Below are positions 49,001-62,300 of a DNA stretch of 64,000 bases, in pieces. The stretch spans positions 31,291-95,290 of the forward strand of contig JH152704.1 of the NCBI GenBank assembly GCA_000226015.1, written 5' to 3'. Position numbers and translations under genes: made by a program. The stretch is from Mnemiopsis leidyi. Lineage: Eukaryota; Ctenophora; Tentaculata; Lobata; Bolinopsidae. Below the pieces are notes generated by a model. That model was given only the letters and a program-made list of their open reading frames with translations, was not told the DNA's origin and did not search any database. Position 1 is the stretch's first letter; every line of letters starts with the position of its first letter.

Positions 49001-51179
49001 AGAAACAAGTTAGTATTTAAATATATACTTTCGATAATGTCACTTTTCCGTAGTAGTAAATACCTTGTACAGAGGCTTAGTATCAATCTAAGTGTTCGCA
49101 AGATGGGACTAGCTTACAAAAACGTAACTTTTTCAACACCTGACTTCTTCTTTTAATTACTTTCCGATCCGTGTCGGTCGTTTAATTGCCTGAGAAACTC
49201 TCTGCGCGGTTAATTCCCGCAAACCGTAGTTGATCAGCCAGGTCATTAGTTCACCTCGGCCTCACTCGCATGTGGTCACGCACTCTATATTTCTGTTTAT
49301 AATCTTTCCTAAATTTAAAACAAACAGTATTTCAGGGTAGGTTTCTCAAATTTCAAACCACATTTGTCTAAATTTAATGCTCCAACCTTTGTTGTTGGGG
49401 GTCTTCTTCTTCTTCGTAGGGAGATGCGGTGCTTAAAAGAAATAGCACCGCTGTGAGATAAGGCCGGGACGGCCTCGTGCTCTCCCCAGTCATGGTTTTG
49501 GAGGTCAATCTGTGTCCATTGGTCTGTTTGAGAGTATTTTATCTACCGAGAACTAAAGCAGGGTCAAATGATTTAGGGACATGAGGTTTGGGAAATGAGG
49601 TTTGGGAAATGAGGTTTGGGAAATGAGGGTTATTTCTCCCCAGAAATAGTGTTCTTTATATTGGACCTATAGAAATGCGGATGATTTAGCGTCATGTATT
49701 TTATTTATACCATCCCCTGCACACGCTCGACAACAAGGCCAATCTTGTATACACGATGTCTACTTATACCATAGCGCCAAGTTAGCACACACGGAGCTGG
49801 TGCCATCTAAAGATACCACCTCAGATAACACTCAAATTGGTGGATAATTACGGCAACTTTAACTAGATTTGTTGCCTTGTTTCTATCTTTCAACAGTCTG
49901 GCCATCTTTCATCGGCCAAGTCCGGGCATGTTATCCACACATTTTCCGCTCATTATAAATAGATAATTCCTCCCACGTAAAGCTATTGAAATCTTCGTTC
50001 AACCCCGATGAAATGGACGGAACATTTATGTCTTGAAATCCGCTGCCGCGGTGTGGGTGTTGAAGGTGTTTTCTGATCATTTTGCGGCACAAATAAGCGG
50101 AAATTACTGATTGGCATGTCACATTTGTGGATTTGATTTGTCCTGTCGAGTAATTTGAGCAATCAAAAGTGATAGATTTGCAGCATCTGTCACATTTGTC
50201 ACTCTACAACAACACGATGTATCGAGGGGATGTTAATGTGTTCTAGAATAACCCAAATCTTCATTTTACCGCACTTTAATTTTATTTACCGCATTTCTGG
50301 ATAACAAAGCCGCCTGTGGTAGGTTGTGATTAGGTTATGACAAGCTACTCACCAAGTCGTAGTGAAAGCTTAACTTTTCTGTGGTTTAAGAATGAATGAA
50401 CAAACTTGTTACGAATTTCTCCAAATATTTTTGGTACCAAAGCTGTACGAGCTCCGCTGTGGCCATAGCATTGATTATTCAACAGTAAAATTTTTGACCA
50501 GCATTCTGTAAAATATCACTTCAGTTAACATTTTACCTTTCCTTTGGCACGTTCGAAATTTCTTCTTCCCAACTTTCCGTCCAAATGTGTCACGTCAGTC
50601 GTCACATGCATATAATATATCTCGCACTGCCTTTCACGATGCAATTTAGTTCACGTGATACATGACTTAAACACGTGTCCAACGTCACCCAGCAATTTGT
50701 TGCTATGGCGACATATTTAGAGTCACGTGTTTTAAAAAACAGATTGTTTACAGCAGTTATTAACACGTGATAGCTTTTTTTTCCCATGCCAGCATTTAGA
50801 TGTGAACTCGGCAATATTATTACTCTACAATATGACCATGATAATCAATGCAACCTGTCGGGCAATATATTCCCCTGCGAAATAACAGCTCATTTAGAAA
50901 ATTCCCAAAACATAAATGTTTTTCAAGAATGTTTTTCCTAGATCGGCTACTAGCTATTTATTCTAAGTTATTTAATCTACTCTTAAAGTTCCATGTAAAA
51001 TGTGGATCTGTTGAAAACTTTTCAAATAAGTTATAATCAACCCCTCTACCTCTGCCCAGGACGGTCCAACACATGACAAACAGTAAGCGTTCCTCCCTGA
51101 CGGACGAGGAGGAGAGTTGCTGCGATGAAAACAAGTGTCAATACAGCTCCAGTACCAGTCTCCCGTGTCTTCAGAACAG
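43065..51179 (+). CDS. PH-domain protein, N-terminal four exons
   Basis: Exons: 43065-43158 (ATG with an in-frame TAA directly upstream; MFNRNSKRRYEVK...SSKLFAG), 44527-44717 (GYLWLNRPHKKQKWKR, PALTYL, IRGFVLLNDYDVV), 48887-49008 (CLHLDLLQNGNLSV, ILKADNAKDTNDWITHLRR) and 51060-51179 (TVQHMTNSKRSSLTDEEE...). Phases agree at every join. Exons 2 and 3 together form one full pleckstrin-homology domain, ending in the helix with its conserved Trp (NDWITHLRR). The usual K-x-W-x-R/K core is present as KWKR. Such domains bind phosphoinositides or proteins and place signalling proteins at membranes. The Ser/Glu/Cys-rich exon after it looks like a linker. The rest of the gene, and so its family, is unknown. 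The acceptor at 48886 has a poor pyrimidine tract. Confidence 0.8.
43655..43805. mobile_element. Foldback MITE in PH-gene intron 1
   Basis: cttgaaaagtctttgtaatg-aataggacta is matched in inverse by tagtcctattcataacaaag-atttcgaag, and inside that ggtatgtaagcatcttc by gaagatgcctaaatacc. The same inner and right-hand sequences occur in the 3240-3430 element. Confidence 0.8.
44940..48886. other. Long intron of the PH-domain gene; no supportable exon
   Basis: Only short ORFs without domain signal. Seen: an 18-bp duplication (attcgccaaaacgttaattc...) at 47932-47963 and a (TA)n run at 48605-48622. CpG-containing patches at 46.3-47.5 kb could be conserved non-coding DNA or unrecognised exons; I cannot tell. 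Confidence 0.35.
49426..49475. other. Two adjacent hairpins of unknown nature
   Basis: gcggtgct (49426-49433) pairs perfectly with agcaccgc (49444-49451) across a 10-base loop. Ten bases later aggcc-gggac-ggcct forms a second short hairpin (49461-49475). They lie in an intron of the PH-domain gene. Could be part of a small repeat or a structured RNA. Confidence 0.4.
49560..49630. repeat. 17-bp tandem repeat (atgaggtttgggaa), about four copies
   Basis: Three near-identical copies of aatgaggtttgggaa and one diverged copy, in an intron of the PH-domain gene. Confidence 0.85.
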
Positions 51180-51230
51180 GTTAACTTACAGCGTTGTTAC
51201 TTTAACATATTGTATTAATTACGCATGATA

Positions 51231-51276
51231 TTTCGTACACATACATTGTATGTGTACACATACATTGTATGTGATA
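51231..51276. repeat. Tandem self-complementary cacatacattgtatgtg units
   Basis: Two head-to-tail copies of acacatacattgtatgtgt; each is nearly palindromic. A similar short array (ccacatgtatac, about four copies) lies at 51977-52045. Confidence 0.85.
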
Positions 51277-53192
51277 TGTACTCAATTCAATCCAACCAAC
51301 TTGTTCTGTTCGTGATTACGTCATCCTATTACATGGCTTTTATCTTGCTTCTATACATCTAGCCTAGCTCAGTCCAAATATTAGATTCAACTAAAATTTC
51401 ACAGCTAAGGGCATTCGCCATTGTTTTAGCCAAACAGTACAATTGTTTTATCCGTTGGTTTTTGTTTGAGAACTCCTTGATCATTACCGCCGGGAGAAGG
51501 AAGCCCGTTATATAACGGGAGAGCTATTAATATTGTAATTAAACATGGCACTATTGGTAGTTTTAGTTTTCATCAGAGAGCGCTGGCACGCTCTAAACGA
51601 CGGCCTCATGTATTGACACTGAACCGGACTAAATCAAAGGAGACTAATCCAGAGGAGTCTACCAAAAATAAAGCTGAAGTATGGGGCAGGTGGACGGTGA
51701 ACAATTGTTTAAATTAGTTTAGTCTAATGTCGAGTTTGCCCCACGTACGAAAGCAAAATTAGATCAGGTTTTGAAGCTGAGTGAAACTCTCCAATAGCTT
51801 AACCGGCGACGGAAGTGACAGAAAGTCATGAATTTCTGTATAATTGAAATTGTGGTAAACTGCATGCATCTGAAATCCACCCCAAACAGCGACTAGACAT
51901 AAGACTCCGATACTAATCTGGGACACTCTAAAACCGGCCCTGATCATAAATACCACATATTTCCACAATCCACTTGTGTACCACATGTATTAATACGACA
52001 TGTATTCCACATGTATACCACATGTATACCACATGTATAACACATAATAAGTCCCCGCTACTCCAATCTTACATGAGTTGGTTACCTGACACATTCACTG
52101 CCAAATTCAGTGCATATCCCATCTCACCGTATTGATAGCAGGGTATCTGGCATGAGCCGGCCTGGCTATCTTTATTGCAAATTACCGTGGAGGCCACGTT
52201 AAGAAATTTACTGTCAGGTTATCCTGCTCGGAAATTGCCGGGAACTGTCCTTACTGGCCACATTTTCAGCGTCATACTGCGCAGTAAATCTCATGATGAA
52301 CTGACATGGCAAATAGCATTATCCGAGCATGAACAGTATGGCAGAACTTGCGTACAGCTGATCTTTTTTGCATCTCTAAATCCCTCGTTCTTATTAAGAG
52401 TGCTTTTATCAGAGTGTTTCTATGAAAATTTTCCCTCCATCGCCATGCGGTATAAAGAACTAGTCCCGCATCATGGATCGGGCTGCTTTATAACTCAAGG
52501 TCCCTTCCTAAATTCTATGAACGTAGCTCTCCCTCTCAGTCTTTAGGCCTGAGCCATTGTAAACTCATTAGAACATTAGCAAAAAGCAATTATCCTTTAT
52601 AGTTCATCATAAGTAAACGAATAAACGGTACGCTGTTGCGCTTTATATACCATTTAACTTTTAAGCGACATCAAACTCAGAAAGCTTTTCATACTCCTAG
52701 CATGGGGCAGTGTGTTTTCTAATGAGGAAGCTTTTCAGTTGTAATGTGCCACAACTGAAACATATATAAGTAGGTACAGCGTTCCTTCAATTGTACTGTT
52801 CCTAACTCCGTATAAAGGTTCGAGAGCTGATATATAATAGAGTTACAGACTCGTTAGTTCGGAGTAGCTCTACGGCCCACACGTAATCGAATCTCTTTAT
52901 AAGATGTAGCGTGCGGCCGCATAGTTTCCATTTGTTAAAGTTAAACGCCACTTCGGCCGCTAAATCAATTAGCAACTTTATAACGGGCCAAATGGAGCAG
53001 AAAACTGGACCCATCTCACTTTGTCGTATCGGATATCAATAAATATATCTAGGCAACGTAAAAAAGAGAAATTCGTTTATATGCCATTAAGACATGTTAA
53101 AACTGTTCATTGTATTGAGGAATGGAATAAAATGGATAATCTGATAGATAAGAAATGGTTAACGGAGGATGGGAAAAAGTCTAGAACAGAAA
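51277..53192. other. No gene recognised
   Basis: One plus-strand ORF of 123 codons (52175-52546) has no familiar motif and no clear splice context. Apart from the catgtata array at 51977-52045, nothing else stands out. May be an intron of the PH-domain gene. Confidence 0.3.
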
Positions 53193-53352
53193 CTGACCTT
53201 TGAAATTTCAGTGTTCCGCTCGAAGAAGAAAAACTCGATAGATTGAAGGTTCTCGTTCACTGGACGTATCTCTCGAACGGCATTCTTAGCCGACAGAACG
53301 CCGACACTTATTAGGAAGCCGGTGCTATCGTAGATCTCCAATTTAGTGACTC
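53193..53352 (-). CDS. Possible isolated coding exon, minus strand, unknown protein
   Basis: The minus strand reads open for about 53 codons (VTKLEIYDSTGFLISV ... IEFFFFERNTEISK) between a possible acceptor (gtttaagtcctag) and a good donor (AAG|gtcagt), with mixed third positions as in known exons here. The plus strand also has a shorter open stretch (VPLEEEKLDRLK...) after aaatttcag, in phase with the PH gene. I cannot tell which, if either, is real. Confidence 0.3.
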
Positions 53353-56300
53353 TAGGACTTAAACATCGATAAACAGGTACAACGATATTTGATTCCTACA
53401 CAAAACTGACATTATATATCGTGTGCTTTGTTTTCGGAAGATATTATATGATCTGTTTGAAGGATGGATATGTTTAGGTAAGATTTAGCCAAGATAGAAT
53501 TTTTCTGGAAATATTTACATCGATCTGATTGAAATGTGCTCGAAAAACGATGATAAGCAACTCCAAATTTTGGCAAATATTTAATCGCCCTTCACTTGGA
53601 TCCATGACTCGGGCTCCCAAATTTGGAGTTGATTGTTGTTAAAATGATTTATTTGTAGAGTTAGCAGTAAGCGATAGTTTTAGTACCAGGTCCCAAGAGG
53701 TTGAGAATGTCCGCCAAATTGGCTGGATTTCTTTAGGAAATCACGGGAGAAACAGATGATGGTGTAATTTTTCTTCTCCTGAGTGGGATGAACTCCCGTA
53801 CCCTCGACCTATTGGGTCCTTATACATTGATTTTAGTTTTCTTACATCGGTTTAGTGGATATCTCACACCTTCCCTCAGAACAGATACACTGTTTACGTG
53901 ACATATTGAATATTTCGCGGATTTGTGTTTCTGTTCCTGATTACCAGGCAGATGTTCCGCTCAGCGTTGCGTTGTGTTCCCGTTCGGTGTGCTCGCTGCG
54001 ATTATCTGTTTGGATCGGCATGAACTTTTGTTACCCTTTTCTTTAAGATCTTAAATTTCCTTTGGAAATTAGCACTCGTCATAGTGAACTTAATTTAGCC
54101 CTTTGGCAGAAAATTAGGTTTAAGTTAGGGGCTCTAAAAGTTATCAATACTTACGTTGGCTGTTTAAATATGATATTACAATAATAATTATAAAGGATGC
54201 ATTTAGCAGATCTTGTTTGTTTAAAAAGTGTAAAAACATTAAGTGGTAAGTTAGCTATGTTGTAGAATAAAGTGCCGGCACACGTGCTTGTGCTGGCTTA
54301 AGAGAAGGCGATGTCCGAAAACCCGCAATCTGAGATGTCTGCAAGCCCGTATTATCGATATCAAACCCCATATCACTAGTTTCTGATATCTAGCACCCAC
54401 TGTAATTATCATCACGACAAGCGATGCTCCTAACCTCCAGGCAAAGCTTCCCATTGATAATTAGTCTCGCCTCTTCACTTCTTGGTTTTCCCCCAAATCC
54501 CGCGGACGGCGGAATTCCTGGACTGATTAACGTGCGCCGGCAGTTAGCGTTTTGGCCAACTTCACTCTCCATTAGGAATCTCTTAGTCGTTTATACGATG
54601 ACAGGGTTTGTGGCTAAGGCTTAATATTGCTTAATCAATAGCTACTACCTTCTATCTTTACCCTTTGTACTTTCTATCTTTCCCTCCACTACCCTTCCCT
54701 ACCTCAATCCTCCCTCCATACCCTATATCCATTCTTATCTTATTCCCCCACCCTTCAACTGTACAGTTCCCCTAATCCCATCCAAGCTCCTCCCCAGCCA
54801 CTTCTTCTTCTCCCCTGGCCTTGTCCCCTCTCCTATGGCGGACCAGACACCCGGATACGGGCCCGACATCCCGGCTCGCTGGTGACGGATCAGTACTATT
54901 AAACTTATTGACAAGTCAACGTATTATATATAGTAATTGTTTAGCTGAAATGGTGAACAGGAAGCAATGGGTGTTATAAATTTGCATGTATAATGTATAC
55001 ACTGCGCGTGTGTAACACGGCCACGCTCGTTTGACGACTACTACTGAAGTTAGCACGATAGTTGCTCGTCTGTACACACCAGCACTTCTGCTGTACAGGG
55101 CTTACACAAAATGTTCTGTCGGATTGCAAGGCTGAAAGTCAAATACGGTTTTACAGAAAAAAAGCAGTCCGGAAGCGATTAAACAGAAAATTTTAGATAA
55201 TTTTACTGAGCTGTAGGAATTCTTTGTAGAGTAAATGACTCCGAACTTCGTAACATCCCGAAAAGGTCCTGTTCGCCATGCAAATCATACGGAATCGTAA
55301 TCTAAATTTTGTAGGGCAGTTCTTTTTTCTCTGTCTAGGATTCAAATCTTTATACATGGAATATTGTTATGTTCAAATATGCATATTACACTTAATATCT
55401 ATATCTATATAATATTTGATAAATATATTAGTTTGTCGTTTACGAAATGTTTTGGATCCTGATTACTGGTTTTCGATTTGGTATCGAATCCATTAAGATA
55501 TCAATGAATATATGATTATTAAGTTACATGAATTGTTTTACAAGTACGAGGCGTTTTCCTGAGAATACTATTAATATTAATCACTAATATTACCGATGCT
55601 GAGTTTGCGCACATCATACTCGCTAAGTATCCATGATTAATGTCGCTGAGGAAGAGTGAGACGATGATAAATTTGATTTGCATCTTTGTGTTGAGGTTAA
55701 TCATTAAATTATGTAATGGATATAATAATATAATATGTGCAATTAATTCTACTGAAAATACTTGACTTATTCTACAAAGGGAGAAGTAGAGACTTTAGAG
55801 AGATCGTAGTTTGTAGTGCTAGTCGTCCTGACTTGTAAAATCGTTTAGCTAGCTTTATTTTAGCGAATAAGCTTTCTTTATTTATAATGTCGCGCACATT
55901 TTATTTCAATCGTAGGCAAAAATTATTGATAGGTCAATGTTTGACCTGCTTTAGGATGAAAATAGGTAATTTAGATTAATATTATTTTGTACCCAATATT
56001 AGCGTTTGAAAATTATATTTCTGAGAAAGATAAATTGACTTCAGCGATCTGAAATGCCCCTGTTAAAATCGTGACCTTTAAAAATACGATCAAATTTAAA
56101 TTAAATGTGTTCAATTACATAAACAGATGATTATTGATGAGTCAATGAATATCAAAATGGGCATTTCAAAATCCTGATGAGCTTCTTTATCGTCAATATT
56201 GTAAAAGAAATTTCTAAATGAGACATTAATTACTTCATCTTATGTGTCCTCTGATAATATTCGAACAGTCGAATTCTGTTGCATGGTTAAATCTTCTTAT

Positions 56301-59300
56301 AGATTTGTCGACTGCGTTAATTACATCTGAGTACCTATGTTGTCCTTATTTCAATCCTAGTATTGAACTGTTGGTGTCAAATTTTGAATTTTGTCTTGTC
56401 GCTTGGAATGGAAATTCTTCAATCGCTACGAATTATTGGTCCAGATCAAACGAATGTTGTTGCTTAGTATGATATGTTAATTTTAAATTGTCAGAATTAT
56501 AATATGAATCAACAGGAATGCTTCAGAATATTATCCCATCCCAATCATCTCACTAAATGTGTCACGTGGAGAAAATTGGTTCCAATTTGGTTCTGATCTT
56601 TGGAGTAAGACCATAACTTTGCTCATTTATGGTTAACACCTCACGTATTATCTGAATCCACGGATATCATCAGCACCCAACTTTTCATCGTAACACACAA
56701 TAAATCATCATCTTCATTATCATATCTTTTCATTCACACCCATCACTGATAGGAATGCTTTCACGAAAAAAATGCTTAATTAGGCTCCGGGTAGGTTCGT
56801 AATTGATTTTAATTTTTTAATCAGCTTAAGTTATTTATGGGGGCAGTCTGAAAATGGCTTTGAAAAGCGGTTGTGACGATAGCGGGGAATCTAAAACATG
56901 AGTTGAATTTTCTCACATTCAGGCCAATATGCGAGGTTTTCATGTTTACAAAAAACATGCCTTATTACTCACTGCATTAGATCACCTACCTTTGACTGGG
57001 TTCTTTAAACTCATGGGTCAGTGAGACTGTTTGATCATCAAGTTTCGCTCCTCAACGCAGCCATAAACATGCTTTTTGCTCGGCAATTTCACGCTGCTAA
57101 GCAAGCTGTTATTTCAAGAATTTGCCCAAAATCGTCACAACCGATACCTGACAAGCTACCTGTCCTTGCAATAGTTAATTGATGATCGCTACGAAAGTGT
57201 ACATATGAGTAGATTTTCATGCAAAATGTTTCCACCAAAAGTGTATTGATAGGCGTTGATATCCCCGGTGAACGATCAGATTTGCAACTCTCATTCCCCC
57301 AAAAGTTCTAGAACTTTCCCTCTAGAAAAATCTAGATCGGTAGCCGGGGGTTTCAAACGTTCTCTGACCGATATTAGATCTCTCTTTACATAATAGCTCG
57401 ACCTGCGTCTCAACATGTGAATTGAAGTTTACATATCGTCAACCTGGCAAGTCTCGACCGGCTACCTGGGTGTACAATGAAGAATACACGGTAAATTTGT
57501 CGGCTAACAGCTGCGCTCGCCTAATTCCTGGAATTTTCGAAATTTTTCTACGCCACAACACGGTGGCCCAGGACTTTAGTTGTACTGGCCCAGGCCACGG
57601 TTAAGTTAATTGCACATCCGTCTCGAACAATAGTGTTCTTTACATGAACTGTGAAAGGGAGTGTTTTCTAGAAGCGCTCTGGCAGTGTTGTCGTGGAAGG
57701 CCAGTACAATATTGGAATACAGTGTACTGATGTGTAGTACCATGATAGTAACCATTTATGCGCATATATGTGCATGAAGTGTCGGTTACATCGCTAGAAC
57801 ACATGAATGATGCATACTTTACAGTTAACTGTTGTATTAGTGTACCATGGCCTAGGTTGCACTCTATCCTATCGCTATGACAGGAATTTAGCATCTATCA
57901 GGGGTGGTATTTCTGGTTAGTTGTACAGATACCCCACCGATTGTTTTATAAAGAGGGTGTACCAGTGCCTTGTTTTACGGAGGTCAGAACTACTGGAGTT
58001 CGTGATGATCTGTACGTGACTAATTAGGGGAATAATAAGGAATGCCATTCTATTATTTCACAGATAATAGCCTCCGAACAATTGCTCAGTTTTCAGTGGC
58101 GGAGCTATTTAGGATTATAAAGGGCCTGCGACTAAGCGAGAAACGTACCACAAATACTCATGACTACTCAAAGTCATGTTTTATTCAGGTGCTAGAAAGT
58201 GGGGCTGTTTAAGCCTGGTTAAGTGTTTCTCTCATTATGTTAAAATTACGGAAGCTTAAAGTAGACCAGATGATGGCCACGTACACTAAAGTTGGACATT
58301 TGCCAATTCTAAAAAGACGTTCTGGTAGCTGGTCGGAACTGCCATGGAAATGTTGAGAATCTTTGATTAATTTTTGAAGTTGCGTGAAATTGTTTGTTTG
58401 TTTAAACGTTAAATCCACCAATTTTTGTGTATTATTTGTTTTTCAATCAAATTGAATAAAATCAATCACAAGAAAATACTTAGCTACTGTAGCAGCTGGC
58501 TACTTAAAAATCACCAATGAATAAAATTCTTAAAAAATTAATCTGTGATTGTGTTCTATGTTAGTTCGACAATTCTTCTTCTCCTCTGGTTCATAACCAC
58601 GGTTTCTGCTACTCAAAACGATGTCCTGCCACACAATTTACTCTCGTCCTAGCATTCCGAATATCCAGGTCCACATTTCCCATGCCTTGAGATAGCTTAC
58701 ACAAGAAATGCTAACAATCAGCAACAAATTTTCGCTGTGAAATGCTGCTGAGAAAACTTCGCTGGTATGGCTCTGAGGCTCATAGTCTGAGCCGCTGATG
58801 GCTGACTGAGCCGACTCTCGACTGCGTGGCTAGAAATTGGGGGTGTGGGGACGGATATTGTAGTGACTTAGAAATGCGGTTTAGACACACGCATGCTCAG
58901 ATGGGGAGATTTATTTATATGAATATTTCTAGCCTGGGTTGAGAAGGGTATCTTGGCTGGTTGTTAACTGGTCCCGGAAAATATTTTCCAGACGCTAACA
59001 AGGCCCGTTCGTTTTGTATTATGGACCGGCATTTAATTTTATAGTAGAGCGGAGTAGCGGGATATGTATCACACTGTTCAAGCATCGACATCTAAGTTTG
59101 CCATATAAAACTCTAATTATGTAGGTCCCTAAGTTTATAGAACTCGACCGGACTTGCTGATTATAACAAACATACCTGCCCTGTAGCTTCAACTTGTCTC
59201 TCGTCTAGATTTTGTTCTCATACACATTTTACAAGATGTGACGACAATACATAGTATATGACGTTAGTTCTTCATCGGTGTGTCCATTATCCCCATTCAC

Positions 59301-62300
59301 CCGGCTGTTAATTAGAGTAATTATCGCTAATTTCCCTAATTACTGACGTTGGCTACTCCGATGAAAAAATTCTCGTTTCCAGCTCTGTCTTGCACGCGCA
59401 ATCTAGGATTGAGGCGTTTGAGACCCAAGGGTGCCCTTTTGTGTCAACTCGTACAAAATTGCGGCTCTGACGTTGCAAATCAAGTGGAATGTGTTCAGCC
59501 GACCCTATGTGTGTGATCTGTATCGGGCTGTCGAGTTCGTGACGTCAGCATTTAGCGAGGTTACGTCAGCCAGCTTTACCTCTGACAGGTCAGTTGCAAT
59601 ATTGTCCGTCCATTGCTTCAGCTGCATACATAAAGCATTGTACATCATGCCTATTATTACAGAGCCGGCAAGTGGCTTATAGTAACTTTATTCCCCTCGC
59701 CGTATTGGGTCAAATGAGATCAGAGCATTAAAACGAAGACAATCCTGTATACCGGTAAATTCCGTAAATATTTCCTTCGGAAACCAGTGACTTCAGCTGT
59801 TTATCAGTCTTTCTTCCCATATTCAAAGGATACGAAGCCGTGGACTCGAAGCATAAAATTTCCGTAATTGGACCTTCGTAATCAATTTAAACTCCGATTT
59901 TTCGGTTCCAAAACTGGTACCGGACTAACATTTGTTATGGGGGACAAACGATAACGCTTTTCCCGAGAACATATCCAAAATTCTGTAGAACTCCAAGTAA
60001 GGTGCTAGTTACGGATATAACTGGCTGCTGCTCTACAAAGCGAAGTTTTAGAAAGTCTGGTTATGTGATTTACTTGCAGTATTGGAGCTGCATTACATTG
60101 TAACCCGGCCCGATTAGCGTGCTAGTGCAGGGACACACGACCACACTGGCCCTCTCAGTCCCGCCCCTTGGCGGCTGTCAAAAGATCGACCTGCAACTTT
60201 GTGTCAGCCGGGTCGTCTCCTCCCTGTGTCACGCCGCCTCCCGAGATGCTTCCTCCGCAACAGCGGGGAGAAAAGTGCCCTCCGTAAACGTCTGCAGTTT
60301 ACATGATCAAATTAGCTCCTGCAAAGGGTTGCCGATTGTTGCTTTGTTGAGAGGGAGTTAATAATGAGTTTACTTCACAAGTTGCTCATTGTGAAATCCT
60401 GGCTGCTGAGTGCGGCTTCTTGGCAGAGCTGAAACCGAGTTAAGCACCCTCTGGATGTTGGAACTATGGTTCGCGTGCAAAGCCTTTGTATCGGTACGTG
60501 CCCACAAATTGACGCCCTAGATCTGCATTCTAAATAGGAGACTTGGGCGAAATGCCGGAAGCATTAAATCAATATTATATCACACCCATAGTAGTTTGAA
60601 ATCTAACGTTTCCTTTACATTGTGTGTGTCCTACAATAATACGGCTAATGGGCGATACATGTTAATGCATACACTTTTGGAAAATCCCCCGCATCCGCAT
60701 TAGGGTCAAAGTTACTTTTGGTTGGTACATAAATTGGTGGCAACGTTATACATCGAATTATGGTTTCGTCGAATCTTTAAAAATCCGAATTTAGAAAGGC
60801 TTTGTTGAACAGTGCCACACAATAACGGGTTGGCATTTAGTAGAAGAGTCTCAGAAGAGTTTAGAAATAATAGCTTCGAAAATAGATTAAGTCCCATACC
60901 ACGCCTACGCTTTCCTGCGGTTCTGGATTTTTAAAGCAAATTTTTGTGACCCTCAGCGTTCGCGTTGAGGAAGTTAAAGAAAGGCACTAACGTCAGCCAA
61001 GTTTAGCACTTCAAGACAGGGATAGAGAGAGAGTTATCATCAAATTGTTTCGTGAGGGCTACTTTGTTCAGTTTAACATTTTAAGAATGTACATATGTTA
61101 CCCCACCCAGATTCTTAGCAACAAACATTAGTCTTAGGAATGAACGAGTTTATTCTTTTCTACTTTCGATACTAATCACTAATATTATAGGATTAAACGC
61201 GTTAAAACTGCACAAATACGAATGTACAATATCTGATCTGTTTGCCCATGATTTTTTCAAATTTCTTAGACTTAAAAGTTCTGACGTTGTTCCAGTTCTC
61301 TAAAAAAGTTAAGTTTAGAATGTAATTCTAAGTTATAATGAATTGGATAGTTCGGTGAATCTTTAACATCCCCAATCATTAAACCCCCAGTAACCTTCTT
61401 CTGCTCCGGTATTTATAGTACCTTTACACTAACTATAACAGTCTAACTCTTCAGTACGCACATTTATGAATGTACGAAACTTTACAATGAGAAGAATATT
61501 GCTAATAACTTTTTCTGTTGTTCCCTTTCGTACCTGATGATCCATCACAACAATTACCATCTTAATATTTGGGGTCACCAACAAAAACCTGTTACAACCG
61601 CATCTTTACAATTTACATATTTTAAGTATGTTAAGCTATTCATAGCACAATAATGGTCCCCACAGAATATGTTCTATATTTAGCCTCTCTTTCTCCTCAT
61701 CCCTACGGCTAACGACACATGAAAAAATGTCGTGTGTTACTGGCTTTTTCTTGCTACCTTAACTTGAAACAAAGAGACTGTTATCCTCAGAGGATATCAT
61801 ATGCGGATAAAGAAGCTGTAGAATGATACACCATAGTATATTATAACTGCAGTATTTGATGAACTATAGTTTATTATAACTGTAGTGTATAATAAACTAT
61901 AGTATACTATAACCGCAGTATACAATAAACTAAAGTTTGATGAGCTATTATGTTCCCTACAATCTATGATGTAGTTTCATTTCTCTCGATTGCGAGTTAT
62001 TAGTATAAAAGTGGGTGAGATTGATATGGAGGTATATGTACGAACATCAAGATGAAGTGGCCGTGAAATTTAATTTGCGGAACTTATTCTATATATTGTT
62101 CTATATATCGTGTTTAATAAATGTGGTCGATAGAACAGGGAAATCGTTTAAACGGTGGTCTTGATTCCGCTAGTAATAAATGTAAACATGATAAAGATGT
62201 CCTTTAACTGAACTGCTATTAAATTTATGGGAATTACATAAGTTGCAGGTTGTTTTGATAAGAGCGATTTAAACACTCGGGCTAGAGTCTGTAAGTAAAT

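Noticed and set aside
52175-52546. 123-codon ORF as a gene
   Set aside because: No recognisable motif, no splice context, ordinary length for a chance ORF in 64 kb.
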